DNA from: Salvator merianae
Lineage: Eukaryota > Chordata > Lepidosauria > Squamata > Teiidae
Direction of reading: 5' to 3'
NCBI GenBank assembly: GCA_003586115.2
Contig: QVOM02000116.1
Span: 46,229,692-46,293,691, forward strand
Length of the DNA stretch: 64,000 nucleotides
The notes beneath the pieces were generated by a model. The model made no database searches, was not told the origin of the DNA, and worked only from the letters and a program-made list of their open reading frames with translations. The translations under genes and the position numbers were made by a program. Positions 10,785 through 22,689 of the stretch are shown piece by piece (position 1 is the first letter of the stretch; the number at the start of each line of letters is the position of its first letter).

Positions 10785-10975
10785 CATGCTGACAAGCCAT
10801 GGGAGACCCATTCTGGTGGCACATTGCTAAAATAGTCCCTTTGGGCAATGGACCTTCATCCCTGGCCTTCAAAGTCTCCATCTGACCCAGCTTTAAAGCC
10901 AGCAGGCATGGCTGGGCCCACTCCCACGTGGCCCATTCTATGTTGGCTGGCACAGCCCATGTGTAGAAAGGTCCT
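10785..10975. mobile_element. MITE fragment
   Basis: Begins with a 'gggagacccatt' unit and ends 'gtgtagaaaggtcctt', an inverted right end of the 'TTCTGCAC' group. The interior is similar to 12193-12455. Confidence 0.5.
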
Positions 10976-11794
10976 TAGATAACGTTATTTTTGTTGGAAC
11001 CTCATTGAAAATCACTGAGACTTAAGGATGCTCAGGTTTTTTTCTGTGGTGCCAGTCATGTTTTGGTTGAGAATTTCATGCTGCTTCATTTAATCTTATC
11101 TAAAGGGAGTAATTTTAGGCAAAATATTTTTATTAATACAGGGTAGTGTATAATCATTTCTAACAACATTTTGCCAAAGAATTTGTTGTGTGTGAGTCTA
11201 GCATGTAATGTTTCCAAGTTTCTCCTTTTTCATGCCTTGCTATTATTCACATTAAAAAGTAACCCAGTATGTTGCCATGGGACATGTTAAAAGGAAGATG
11301 GGGGCAGGGGGATCCCGGCAACCATGGCAACTAGAAGCGATGATCTGCATGTTTAAATGAGAATGTGATTATCTTATCACTAGAGATAACCTGCTCAATA
11401 TTAAATAGCTGGAAAGTGCTCAATTTTTAAGGAGGTTTAGAATGCAAGAAGTAGTAACTGGAGAATAGTGAGTCTAATAAGAATGCAATAGAATTTTGTG
11501 ATTTTAGATTTTCTCTAATAAAGGTACTGTTTGAAGGAACATGAAAATGGACTTAAAGGGAGAAAAATAGTTGTTCTTTATTTCCTATTCCTACAGCACA
11601 TTTGCCAGGAAAAGAGTAAAGACCACACTGTACATTATTGGTTTTCATATAACCTCTGCCACAGGATCTTGCACTATGATACCTCATTGCTCAACAAAGT
11701 CCCTGCCACCAAGAGAGATAGTGTTGTATAAGCTGCTCTGTGCATTCATCTGCAGGTGATTATGCACTTATCAGAAGATCGGACCATGGTCTAG
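10976..11794. other. Unassigned AT-rich block containing X-box-like motifs
   Basis: No repeat is recognised. About 11220-11420 looks unique and contains an RFX-type palindrome, a half-palindrome and inverted GATA words (see 11317-11331). It may be a cis-regulatory element; conservation cannot be judged from one sequence. Confidence 0.4.
11317..11331. promoter_or_regulatory. RFX X-box-like motif
   Basis: 'ggcaaccatggcaac' is a close match to the RFX palindrome GTTGCCATGGCAAC. A half copy 'gttgccatgg' lies 36 bases upstream at 11271-11280, and 'cttatcac' with 'agagataac' about 45-60 bases downstream give facing GATA words. The motif match is direct; function is inferred. Confidence 0.4.
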
Positions 11795-11990
11795 TCTATG
11801 GGCTTCCCTTCTGCACACTGCTGAGATCTAAGGGAGGCCCCTCCCCTCCTAATATGCTTTGTCTGCACAGGATGGATCACAGACTGGTCTAGAAACCAAA
11901 ATGGCATCATAATCCAGTCTACTGGTAGACCTTTTTGAGGTCTTTGTCATACTCGGAGGTGGTATACTGGACCATGTTGGTGGACAACAT
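11795..11990. mobile_element. MITE fragment, 'TTCTGCAC' group
   Basis: Starts 'cccttctgcacactg' and carries the 'ccaaaatggcatca' core in the orientation opposite to 28030-28110. It is joined directly to the palindromic element that follows. Confidence 0.5.
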
Positions 11991-12170
11991 GGCCCTTTCT
12001 GCACTTGGCCTTATTGCGGATTATATCCCAGAATAGGGACCTGCCATCCACATGCTAGTGGAAACTATAAAAGGTCTTGCCCAGGGCCTACCATAGTCTG
12101 CACTAGCATGCAGATAGCAGGTCTCTATTCTGAGATATAATCTGGAATGAGTCCAAGTGCAGAAAGGCTC
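11991..12170. mobile_element. Palindromic MITE ('ccttattctggattatatcc' family)
   Basis: Left arm 'ccctttctgcacttggcc' and 'ggattatatcccagaatagg' pairs with the right arm around 12118-12168 (tctattctgagatataat, then 'aagtgcagaaaggc'). Sister copies are 20945-21069 (full), 46127-46217 and 47277-47372 (right arms). Confidence 0.7.
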
Positions 12171-12455
12171 TATGCCTCTGTGGTCAAGTTTATTATGGGG
12201 GACCCATTTCAGTGGTATAACAAGGCATGTCACCGAAATGGGTTCCCTGGAGCTCTGAAAGCCAGGAACTCTCATCACTGGCCTTCAGAGCATTTGGAGG
12301 CCCTCAGTGCTAGCTCTGAAGCTGGTGTGAGTTTTGGGGCCAGTGTGGGGCCATTCCAATGTGCACAGCCTTGTTCCATCCCAAGCATATCCTGGACTAT
12401 CACAGATTGCCTATCCCAGACGACTCCAAGGCAGGCAAGTGTGGAAACAGCCTGT
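12171..12455. mobile_element. MITE fragment
   Basis: Holds the 'gggggacccatttcagtgg' and 'ccgaaatgggttccc' inverted pair and ends 'aagtgtggaaacagcc', an inverted right end of the same superfamily. Together with 11795-12170 it forms a composite of at least two elements. Confidence 0.5.
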
Positions 12456-14010
12456 GAATCAACTCCTGTAAGATGAAGAGTATAAGAAGATGCTTCACAA
12501 CAGATCGTGCAACATTTGCTGGCAAGTCCCCTTATAAGTAAGTCTTATAAGTGCTCAGTAAGTACAACAAATCCTCAGCTCCTTCATTGATGGTCCTGCC
12601 CCAGATTCTCATCACTCAGTGTGCTTCCTTTCTGTCCTGGTTGTCCTACCTTGCGTTCACTGATTACCAGCAATAGCCAGGCTATTGAAACTGTAGCCTG
12701 TAGCCAGGCTACTGAGACTGTAGCCTGAGAGTGTAGGAAGGGAGGAAAAACACTTAATAACCTCATTCTTTTTCCATCACAGAGAATGCAGTTCTCATTA
12801 CCAGCAGACCTACTTTTCAATTTAAGTTCAGCTATTGAATGATGTTTTGGAAGGTGAACTGGTATGTCTGAACTGTGACTGGCTGCAGCATATAAATGAT
12901 ATGGACAACAGCAGTGTAGGGTGTTTTTTTTTTGCCATTGACCAGTTCCCTTATGTTGCATTCAAATGAGCATTAGAAATCCTATACAGAATTATTCTGG
13001 CTACTTATTGACTGCCTAGGCCTTGAATAATCTTGCTCCGTTGCTAAGTGGCAGGCCAGTCAAGTTTTTGATTCAGTGTTTATGACCTAACCACTGACCT
13101 ACCCAGTACTGATTGGGCCTGCATCAACATGGCCTAAAAAGGTTGCCCTTTATTGGCCTGTAAGCTATTCCAGAGTTGTGGAAACCAGTTTTGCAGTCAC
13201 TCTACCTCTGTCTGGGTGCTGGGATAAATTACTCCAAGAGCAGATTGGTGATTTGTTTGAATCTCCTCCACTGGGTAGAGTGACAGAGGAGGCAAAATAA
13301 TGGGCCATTTTCTGTCTATGATGTTTTCACATCAGACCAAAAATGATCAGCTTCTAGAGCCATTTCCACGCCATCATAAAAGCACAAAGCTCACAGCTAT
13401 GGAACTTTTGTTGCCATGAAGTGGGAACCATTTAACCAGCATGGCTGCTGCCTTTATAGCAGTGTGCATCCCACCCTTGGTGGCCAAATTCCTGGCCATC
13501 TGGATGCTGGTTATATTTTGGCAGAAGAAGCAGTTCCTCTTAGTACATTGCTTCCTTTAATCACTATTGCAGTTTGTCTTTGGAAATCCATAGGGGATCT
13601 TGGGTTATATAATTTTGTGTGTTCTCCTTAAAGTTTCTTTTATACCCAGCTGAGCAGCAATTCCAGAAGAGGAACCTTTTGAGCATTTTGCGTTTCAGTT
13701 CCTGGAAAAAGCTATTAATCACAGCATCCTTTCTGTGCTAGACTGCAGGAGGATTCCAAACTTGACTCATTCAGTAGTCCAGAACAATATTATTAAATTC
13801 ATCAGCTTACTGCATACTGCATTTGACATTATGATCAAAATTTCTGATTTGCCCTGATCTTTATTTAGGGCTTTATTATTTTACAGGGACATTATAGATA
13901 TGGTCATTATGTATCTTAAACATTTCTACAATTTTGGCCCTTGAGCCATTTAGCTCCGCACTCCAAGTGATTCCAGTATCAAAGCTTACGTCGATTAGTA
14001 CATACAGGTT
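12456..14010. other. Mostly unassigned sequence
   Basis: Contains the 27-bp tandem duplication at 12674-12727 and a diverged dispersed-repeat block at 13290-13480 similar to 57900-58095. A 125-codon minus-strand frame at 12584-12961 crosses the tandem duplication and has no recognisable domain, so it is not called. Confidence 0.45.
12674..12727. repeat. Tandem duplication, two 27-bp units
   Basis: Units 12674-12700 and 12701-12727 both run from 'tagccaggcta' to 'actgtagcctg' and differ at two positions. Confidence 0.95.
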
Positions 14011-14024
14011 GAAATGACATTAAC

Positions 14025-14911
14025 TTTTTTTTTTAACATATTTTATTGTTCTTGTATTTCAAATATATAAAATTACAGCACATTATAGCACATTGACACC
14101 TTCAACATTATTTTCCACTATCCCCAATAAGAATAATTCTGGTCTAAAAGGAATGTTTGTCTTTAAAATTTTCTGCATAACTATGTGAATTTGAACCCAA
14201 AACTTTTTGGTTTTTGCACAAGTCCACCACATATGATAAAAAGTACCCTCATGCTTCTTACATTTCCAACATTTACTTGACATGCCTTGATACATTTTTG
14301 AAATTCTAAAAGGTGTTAGGTACCATCGATACATCATCTTATATATATTCTCTTTCAACATATTACATACAGTAAATTTCATATCTTTGGTCCACAATTT
14401 TTCCCATTGATCCATTGAAATATTATAGCCAAAATTTTGTGCCCACTTTATCATACATTCTTTAACTTGCTCTTGTTCTAATTCTATTTTCAAAAGGAAA
14501 TCATACAGTACCCCTATAATCCCCCTTTCTTCTTTTTCTAATTTTTCTTACCATTTCTGTCTTTCTAATTCAAAATTCATTCTTCTTTTCTCTTCTTTAA
14601 AGACATCCATCAATTGAGCATACATTAGCCATTGTACCTCTAACCCCTCCTGGTTTAACTGTTCTCTTGTTTTCAAGAAAAATTCATCTGTTTCATTATT
14701 TTTACTCAACACCTCTTCATATTTAATCCATCTTTCTCTTCTCCCAAATTCTTTAAACAAAGCTTCATGAGGTGAAACCCACATTGGTATTCTAGGATAC
14801 AATTTACTCTTGTACTTACTCCAAGTTATCCATAACGCATGTCTTACATAGTGATTCTTAAATGCAGCATTTACTTTTATTTTGTCATACCATAAGTAAC
14901 CGTGCCAACCA
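14025..14911 (-). mobile_element. 5'-truncated L1 LINE with target-site duplication
   Basis: On the minus strand, translated pieces match the C-terminal part of L1 ORF2: a tryptophan-rich segment ending in IPMWVSPHEALF, then MYRWYLTPFRISKMY and CWKCKKHEGTFYHMWW, whose Cys and His residues fit the ORF2 cysteine motif. Stops and shifts break the frame. The 3' end has an AATAAAA word and a 10-A tail (seen as T at 14025-14034). Flanks gaaatgacattaac (14011-14024) and gaattgacattaac (14912-14925) are a 13-of-14 target-site duplication, the mark of target-primed insertion. Upstream ORF2 and ORF1 are missing. Confidence 0.93.
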
Positions 14912-14925
14912 GAATTGACATTAAC

Positions 14926-15842
14926 TTGATTAGTATGGGTGAAAAATTAGGAAGTGCTTGGGTTTGGAGTTGATTTTCCTGCACCCAAACCATATATGTT
15001 ATTGGCCTGAATTCTGCAGGAGAGATGTGCTGAACTGATTTGGGGTTGACTTGGTTTGAATTGAACCGAGTGGGTTGACCCAGTTTGAATCAAACCGAAC
15101 TGTGTGTGTGTCCTGACTTTAAAATCATATCATATTCTTTGGACAGTTTTTTTGTTTTTTTTAAAAAAAACTTCCACTTGAGTGTACTGATGAGGGTTAA
15201 GGTAGCCTGGAATAGGCTGTCATTTATGCATTGCAGTGGAGGATTGAAGTTAAGATACCTGTATCTCTAGCAGCATATTAGATTCTGTCATACTAAACAT
15301 AAGCAGATTGCAAAAAAGGGCAACTCCCCTTTAAATGATTGCTCTCATTTGCTGCTCCACCTTTCACAACACCACGGAATGGTGCAATTATACACTGTCA
15401 TTGTAAGACGACATATTTCAGAAGAGCATTTAATGCAATTAATATCTTCAGTATGCATATTCCAGCATTATAATAGCTGGTTTTTTAAAGTTAGTGGGTT
15501 GGAAATGTGCCTTTTTAGTAGCCACATATCCACTGTATATTTTGTTGTCACTTTTAATTTAATTTTTAACTTATATCTGTGTTTCTATTAGTATTTGTTG
15601 CCTTGAACAGAACTTGAAGTGAAAAGCTAGCTAGTAACTTTTATAAATAAATATTCTAAAAGTTGTCAAAAGAGGTTAAAAACATCAGTGAAAAACAAGA
15701 AGTTGCAAACAAAAATACACATGAGGTCATAATGGATGACTGTATGTGCCTTGTTAACACGTAACTAGTTGTTGTTAACATGTAACTTTTCAAGGTGATT
15801 TTCATGACAAAGGAAACACAAGATTTTTCCCTTGAAGCCATT
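14926..15842. other. Unassigned AT-rich sequence
   Basis: No recognised repeat or exon. A tgaactga/ttgaatcaaacc-rich stretch at 15020-15100 is somewhat repetitive. Confidence 0.45.
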
Positions 15843-16322
15843 GGCCATTTCTGCACTTACCTGCCAGGGATCCAGATTAGCTTGACCCACTGACCCAGAT
15901 CATGGAGAGGTGTGGGCGAGATCAGTACCGTCTGCACCAAAGGTGCTGATCCCGATTAACCAACAACATGGCCATGAAAAGTATTGTGGCCGGACCCTCA
16001 TGACTTTGAAGGCTACCACTATGGTGTGCTGCTGAAAGACATCCCTTGGTCATCCTGAATACAGAAGGTGGCCTTCTGCACACCTCCCATGTTCCAGATC
16101 ACATTGCTGATTCTTCTGGTAGACCCAACTAATCAGACCTACCATGGATCTGGTAGGATCTGATAAGGTCTCCCTTAATCACGATCTTGCTCTGTCTTGT
16201 GCAGACAGAGCTGGACGAGCGGGGGCCAGGGCCTCTTAGATCTGCACTAACGTGCGGATCTGGAGGCCAGCTTCCAAACTACATGGGCTCTTGATATGGA
16301 TTAAGGACCTGGGCAGAAAGGC
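15843..16322. mobile_element. MITE, 'TTCTGCACTTACC' type
   Basis: Left end 'ggccatttctgcacttacc' and inverted right end 'gcagaaaggctc'. The left part ('ccagattagc', 'tgacccagatca') recurs at 47373-47520, and the right part recurs in reverse at 8151-8305. No coding capacity. Confidence 0.65.
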
Positions 16323-18529
16323 TCATTGTTTAAATGTGTTGGGATCTTACCAGCTATAGCTCTCATCCAAAGAGCAGAGAAAAAGACTATCTGTTAGACA
16401 GGAACTTGGAGGGCTGCAAAAGAGATGAGAGGCATGCTGATCATGTGGTGGTACCGCCTAGTAGTGTCCCAAATCCTTGCAACTGCAGAATTATTTTTAG
16501 TCTGGCATTAAACCAGAACATGTGGAAATCATCCCCGGTAATTTGCCTCTGCTGTCATCACTCTACACGGTGGCAGAGGAGGCAAATGGAGGTGTAAACT
16601 GCCCCTAGAATGCCTCTGAGGATGGGTTCCACACCTCATAGCGGTCTGCTAGCTCAGTGTTGTTGGCCATGCTTGCCCACTGGGCTTCAGCGGTGCTCCA
16701 AGAGTGTCCTTATTCGTTGTGTGGGTGCTGCTACTTTTTCTTCTTCTTTCTTTTCCTCTGGTTCTTTTGCAGCAATTTTGGAGATTCCTGATTATTTATA
16801 TGTCTTTTCGTGTGAGTTTTGACTCATGTACTTCATATATATGAAACTCAGGGAAGGAGAACTTGATGTGACAGCCAGTGACTTCTATGCTTGCAAAATT
16901 ATATTTGCACATATTTGTAATTAAATTGCATCTCTGATAATAGGCTGAAGTAAAATTTAACTTTACTAGATAACCATAGACTTGCGTCAAATGATACATG
17001 ACTGTTTCTCTTGCTCTTCAGGTTGAGGTTTAGTTTCTTATTATAGGTAGAACCAATAATAACGGCCCCTTGGAAGTTAATACTTTACTGTTGCATAGTG
17101 TCCTCATGTATTATGACTGAGAAACAAAGGCAGCTGAGAAACTTCAAAGCTTCCCGTGGCATTCAAACTTTCTGGCTTCAAAGGATCTCTCACTTTTGTA
17201 GTTCTGATCTGGGTTTAATTAATTCATTTTATGTATTTATTTATTTATTAATTTTTACTATAAACAGTGCCACATATTTTTGTTTTCTACAGATTTCTCT
17301 TTCATAGTAGTTCTTATGCAACTGACAGCATTATTTAGAACCTCTTAACCTCTTTCCTTAACAAATTAGTAGTCATCTCCAGGTGAGATGAAACATCACT
17401 TGGAAGATGCAGGCGCTTGCAATTGGCTGAAGGGGAGTAGAAGGGGGGAAGTGTACCAGCCTTTTTATCTAAGCTCTCAAAAGTAAAAAGTAGACATCAC
17501 TGTCTCTATTCATGTATTAAAAATATTTTAATATTTTAAGACTTTAAAGGTAGATGTGGAACATACATAATTAGGCCTCTCTTCTTGGTTGGAAAGCTAG
17601 CTGTATTAAAAAAAATCTGAAGAAAATTGTGATCCAGAATGTAAGAAGACATTATTTTCTTGCCCTTGGTGCAATCCAGTTGGTGGCCTATAAAATATAT
17701 TGAGAGGCACCTGTCTTAAGGAACAGATGAAGTATTGTTGCAGAGCAAAAGAAACCCTACCTTCTTATTTATTCTGACCACTGTAAAACTGGCATTTCAC
17801 TACGGATAAATGGGCTGAGGATTTCCCACCCACCCCAATAAAGTTAATTAATTATCTGTAGAATTTCTTGCTTTTTTGCAGTAAATGCACCTGAAACACA
17901 CACTGCCTTTCTGCAACTTCTTCCCTTTGCTCTTCTCTGAAAGCTTTAAGCATTATCTCTTTAAAAATCCATATTTTGTTCAAGTTTGCTTAAGTATTGG
18001 GGGGGGGGGAGTTAAAAAACACTTTGATGCTATTCAACTGGCAAGTTGCATGGTACCTATTTTTCTCTCTTTCTCTAGCCTATAGGCACAAAAACGGAGA
18101 TATTTTTAAATTTATGTGGGCACTAACTTCAGATAAAACTGTGGAAGCTAAATAATGCATAAGCGTCAGAAAGCACACTGCGCCCTTTCTATCTTTGCCA
18201 GTCCTCTGGTCTCTATCGAAATCAATACCAGTGAACTGCTGTGAAGGCTCACAGCATGATATGCATTTGGCATACTGAAGCAGTTAAAGCTGCTTTACAG
18301 CAGCACAGAATCTTTTGAAAGGAGCTTTCCTCTCCAAATGGTATTGACATTGAAATACCATATAAATTGTCAATAACCATCACTCCTCACTAACAAAGAC
18401 AATATAAAAAAAAGGAGAGGAAAATGAAGGGAACTCTGTCCCAGGCTTAAACCACTAGTTGCATTTTGTTGCTCTTTAAAACCCAATTATGTAATTGTTG
18501 TTGGATCTGGGGTCTGTTAGGTTGTCATC
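16323..18529. other. Mostly unassigned AT-rich sequence
   Basis: 16420-16620 is a weak member of the dispersed block also seen at 13290-13480. An 11-G run lies at 17999-18009. About 18170-18400 is unique-looking. Frames present are short and featureless. Confidence 0.45.
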
Positions 18530-18640
18530 TATTCCTTATTGTTGCTCCTCTTGCTGTTTTTTATGATGTTTGTAAGATTGTGCTTGCTGTCTTGAGCACT
18601 GTTTGATGGAAAGGGATTCTAATTTATCTAACTAAATAGC
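18530..18640 (+). repeat. Possible L2/CR1-like 3' tail
   Basis: A T/G-rich lead, then 'gtcttgagcactg' and 'aaagggattctaattta' follow the order of the common LINE/SINE tail. Assigned from layout only. Confidence 0.3.
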
Positions 18641-20138
18641 AGTGATGTTCATTATTCTTTCAAGCTCTTAAACCAATCAACCCATTGTAAAGATACAATG
18701 TTAGAAGTCAATATTTAGCTTTATATATTTGTTGTATTTTTCCTCATGCCAAGTGCTCAGTATTTGGTCCCACAGATGTTTTCTTGCTTGTTGAGACCTG
18801 TTGGAGTAGCCTATCCTATCTCCCTTGCTTTCTGCCCTGATTGCCTGAATGCAATTGCCTGATAATTCTACCTCCCTGCTACCCTGTTCTTGCCCTTCCA
18901 GTTAGAATACCCACGAAGAAATATGTATAAGATCATCAACAGGAGCAAGTCACAAGTTCAATGCAATTGAGAGAGTCTTTGTAAGGTTTCCAGGTCTTTC
19001 CAGCTGAAAATATATAGAATCTGTAGACTGTGTCCGATAAGGGATATGCAAAACATAGCCAGGAGAGCCAGGATCAAGAATCTAAACATGTTTTCAGGTC
19101 GTTGAGTTCTGTGAGGAAATGAAGAGTTGTTTCCACAAAACATTGTGCAGGCTTACTGAAGTACCAAATGCTGCCAGCCCACACCCAGCTCAACGTGGGC
19201 TCAGTCTTCATCTCTGTGTCTCTGTGTTTCCTTTTGTAGTGGTTAGGCTAGGCAGGCAAATTGTCGTTCAAAGTTCCTTCAGGCACCGCTGACTGCTGAG
19301 CTTGTAAGGGTTATGACTCGTCCATCAGTGGATGATCTAGAGCACTGGTTAATGTTGGTTAATGTTGGCAATTCCTCAGTGAAAGGGTCAATGGCAGCCA
19401 GGCCATGGGAATTGAAGTCCCCCACTACTTCCTCAGATGAGGAGTTCTCAACCCAGGCCATGACACTGCCTCCTCCGTATATATATAAATATATACACAC
19501 ACACACAAATTCACAGAGAGACTGACAGAACCTCTTTGCCTTTAATAAAGGTGACGTATGAGGAAGGGAGTTGTGCAGGATTACATCATTTTTGCCTGTC
19601 ATGTGTCTGTGAGTGTTTGTGCACATATGCAAAGCAAGGAGGACAAAGGGTGCTAGAGGAGGTATGAGACTGAATATATATTTAGTTGTCAAAAGGATAA
19701 TTTTTCTTTCTCTTCTTTCTTTTGTTTTCTCAGCAACTTGGCACAGCAACCTCTGGGGTGCAGCAACACATGATAGATAATACATTCATAGTTTTATCTT
19801 AAAAAATAATTATTGACTATTGTGGTTTGCCCTGAGAAAGGACAGGAGACAAATATTTAGAAACAAACAAACTAACTAACTAACAGTCTGGTTTCTGGTA
19901 GCCAAGTGATCATGATTGAGTACTTCACTGAATTATCATTTTACTGCTTTGTAAGTGTTGCATAGACGCTCAGGTAATTTTGCTAGCATACTGCAATCTG
20001 CTTTAGGATGCAGTGCACTTGATAATATGCTCAGCTGAAGTAAAGATGTCTTTGAACTAAGCTCAAACTCCTGTTTTGGGGGGTGGGTTTTTCGGAGGCA
20101 ATTTATGGGAAATGCTTGCAATTGCCTTCTTCTGGGAA
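18641..20138. other. Unassigned sequence
   Basis: Contains a short TA/CA microsatellite and a possible LINE-like tail at 19810-19880. The 168-codon minus-strand frame at 19279-19785 crosses the microsatellite and has no recognisable domain. Confidence 0.45.
19478..19508. repeat. (TA)n(CA)n microsatellite
   Basis: Alternating TA passes into CA dinucleotides. Confidence 0.9.
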
Positions 20139-20388
20139 GGTTCTAGATACTGAACCTGATAACTTCTGCATGTAAAGCAGATGAACAACTTGTTGTTGGT
20201 ACCAGTTGATTCATGGTTGACATCTGGTTGATCACATGGACACCTCCCTGAGCACTGCAGTGCAGTTTTCTTGGCAGAGATACAGAAGTATTTTGACATT
20301 GCCTAGATCTGGGGACAAGTTGGGGATTGAACCAGTAACCCTTTGGTTTCCTGACAGTTTGCTCTACCATTGAGTTACAGACACTCCC
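20139..20388 (-). mobile_element. tRNA-derived SINE with two tRNA-like segments
   Basis: Read on the minus strand, 20361-20378 gives 'gtaactcaatggtagagc', an A-box region, and 20322-20333 gives 'ggttcaatcccc', a B-box. A second half-tRNA-like segment follows at 20150-20195: 'catctgctttacatgcagaa' and then 'ggttcagta'. This order matches a common squamate tRNA-type SINE in which the anticodon stem reads ctgctttgcatgcag. The first unit lacks that anticodon arm while the second retains it, so this may be two overlapping insertions. Confidence 0.7.
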
Positions 20389-20944
20389 AAAATGGACTCC
20401 TACTAAGATACAACTTGCACTAGCAGTTTAATTTTGTACACACAGCTGTTTATCCTTGCCTAAAACACATTGAACACATACTATAGGAAACTACTGTGCT
20501 TCTCCCCAGGACTTAGTATAGTGATCATTCTCAATTACAAAACCACATATCATATGAAAGGCCGCTTATCATAAGACTATATACAGCAAATGACATCTTG
20601 GATAGCATAACTGGATAAACATAACATGGACAGCAAAACTTGAGAAGAAAGATTAAGCAAAGCCGAAATGTATTTAACATTTAGCATTGCTAGCCTGCTT
20701 TGTCTCCAAGGATGCTGACATTCTCTCCCCCCCACCCCCCCAGATTATTATTAGAATGGCTCTTAGGACTATTGCAAGGTCAGCCAGTGAGCTTCTTGGC
20801 TGAGTGTGCAGGAACTTGCAAATTTTCCATCCTCAATCCAGTAAGGAGTAGAAGGATGAGCACTGAGAGTCTATGATGTAACAGGAAAGCTCACATTTTC
20901 TGCTCATGTCTACTTATTTAATTCAGTCCTGTGGGTGAGTCTTT
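20389..20944. other. Unassigned sequence
   Basis: Contains a short C-rich run at 20726-20741. Nothing else is recognised. Confidence 0.5.
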
Positions 20945-21069
20945 GGTCCTTTCCGCCCTGGGCCTTATTCTGGATTATATCCTGGAATAGGGAACTGCTG
21001 TCTGCATGCAGGATAGCAGGCACCTATTTCAGGATATAATTTGGAATAAGGCACAGTGCGGAAAGGACC
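20945..21069. mobile_element. Near-perfect 125-bp palindromic MITE
   Basis: Left arm from 'ggtcctttccgc' through 'ggattatatcctggaatagg' meets its reverse complement at a GCATGC centre (21004-21009) with essentially no loop; the right end reads 'gcggaaaggacc'. Arms of about 60 bp differ at roughly ten positions or small indels. No convincing target duplication is seen. It is the cleanest copy of the family seen at 11991, 46127 and 47277. Confidence 0.85.
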
Positions 21070-21884
21070 TGTAACTCTGACTCAAAGCTCCTTTTTCTCA
21101 AAATGCTTCACAGGTGTCATGTCTTTATAGCATCTTGCTTTACTACGAAAGGATCTATCTCACTTCATGTACACAGCCTAGAAGCAAATGACAATAAAGA
21201 AATGTACTTGGTTATGTTGCTATTGTGTTATCATTTACAGTTGTGCCATTAATTAAGGAATAAGGAACATGAGGTCTTCAAAATATGTCAGCGGTCTTGC
21301 TAGATTACAATAAAAGGATATACCAGAGTTATTCAGTAGAAGTTCACATTGCTGACTAAGGAAATCCAAAATCCTTTTCAAGTGTGGTTATTATTGTTTG
21401 CCATGGTTTACCAGAGAGTAGTTCAGGACAATAATATGGGGAGTTCCCATTCAGTTTGAATTTGACAGTGCTATGTCTTACAATCAAAGAGTTTATGTTT
21501 TAAAATCTTGCTTTCTGGTTGGCAGGACTCCATGTTTTTTCATGGAATTGAAAAACAAGCTAGTCTATCAGTGCATTTATTGTGGAAAGGAAAACTGAGC
21601 ACTCATCTTTTACAAACTGATACACAATGGGAGAAAAATGATTAATATGCTCTGTCCTTTTCCACTTTGTCTTTGAGTTTAATGTGGAGTCTTTCTCATA
21701 TGGAACATCAGATGGAGTAGTTTAATTATGATTTTGAGAAAGTGTCAGAAATGAAAAAAAAAGGTAATCTTTGGAAAAGTAGCAAAATAGGGCCCTCCAG
21801 TCCTGTATTTGAAAAGGAATTTTCATATGCTGTTATAAATTGTTTACAAAATAATCATTAACAGGCAGTTAACTTCTACTTTTT
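21070..21884. other. Unassigned AT-rich sequence
   Basis: Nothing recognised. Confidence 0.5.
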
Positions 21885-22250
21885 ATTTTTTTTTAATTTA
21901 AAATACATAAAACAAACAATTGATCCAAAGGAAAAATTCATAAGCTAACATTATTTTATGTTGACTTCCTCCTCAGAAGTTTATTCTATGTTTCATGATT
22001 CTTGCCCCTCCTGTTTTCTCATTTCTTTTCTTCTACCGAACTGTCTTCTTTCCTCTTCACTCTTCAAATCCAGCAATAACAAGCTCTTCCACTAGTTTTT
22101 GCAGGAAGTCAATAAAGAGTTTCCAGTTTTTATAAAGCCTATCAATTGTCTTACTTCTCAGTAAATTAGTCAAATTATATACTGCCAAATTATATTGCGA
22201 GTAATTTGTACTTTCCGTGATACGTATGAAACTTAGGTTCATTGTCTCTC
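21885..22250 (-). mobile_element. L1 LINE, extreme ORF2 C-terminus and 3' UTR
   Basis: On the minus strand the frame ends in NWKLFIDFLQKLVEELV and a stop, the usual end of squamate L1 ORF2, followed by a purine-rich UTR and an AATAAAAA word with an A tail (T-rich at 21885-21896 on the plus strand). Severely 5'-truncated. It covers the ORF2 end that the 14 kb fragment barely retains, but the two lie 7 kb apart and are probably separate insertions. Confidence 0.75.
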
Positions 22251-22689
22251 ACCTAATGGGCATAAAGAAATAAAGAATTGCTTCTGGTGTCATTTTTAGC
22301 TCTCCATTTTGCACTTCTACATTTTTGTTTTAATGGGAGCATAACAATCTGGCTCTGTGGGTCTTGATCTTGGATGTAAAAAATAATGTAATTTTTTTGA
22401 GCATATTCATGCACAGTTTCAGTCTTCTAAAACATTTGAATATGGACTAGAATGGAAAAAACACCCTCCTGCTACACTCATGGTCATGTTATCTATCTCT
22501 CAGTCATCTATCTATGTATAACACTTCCTGTCTCCTCACGCCCCATGCATATGTTTTGTCTGTGTCTAAGATTTGTGCTTGTGCACAAACACATTCACTC
22601 ATGCATTCCCCCAAGCTGTTTTAAAACAGATTAGTGAGCAACAATCCTGGGGCACTCTAGGTGGCAAAACTCAGTTATCATGTGTATGA

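Noticed and set aside
12584..12961. 125-codon minus-strand frame
   Set aside because: Includes the 27-bp duplication translated as a repeat; no domain, no splice or start evidence.
19279..19785. 168-codon minus-strand frame
   Set aside because: Crosses a TA/CA microsatellite and has no recognisable domain or conserved composition.
20313..20388. Possible functional tRNA gene
   Set aside because: A and B box words are present, but the anticodon arm and acceptor stem do not pair properly; it belongs to a SINE.
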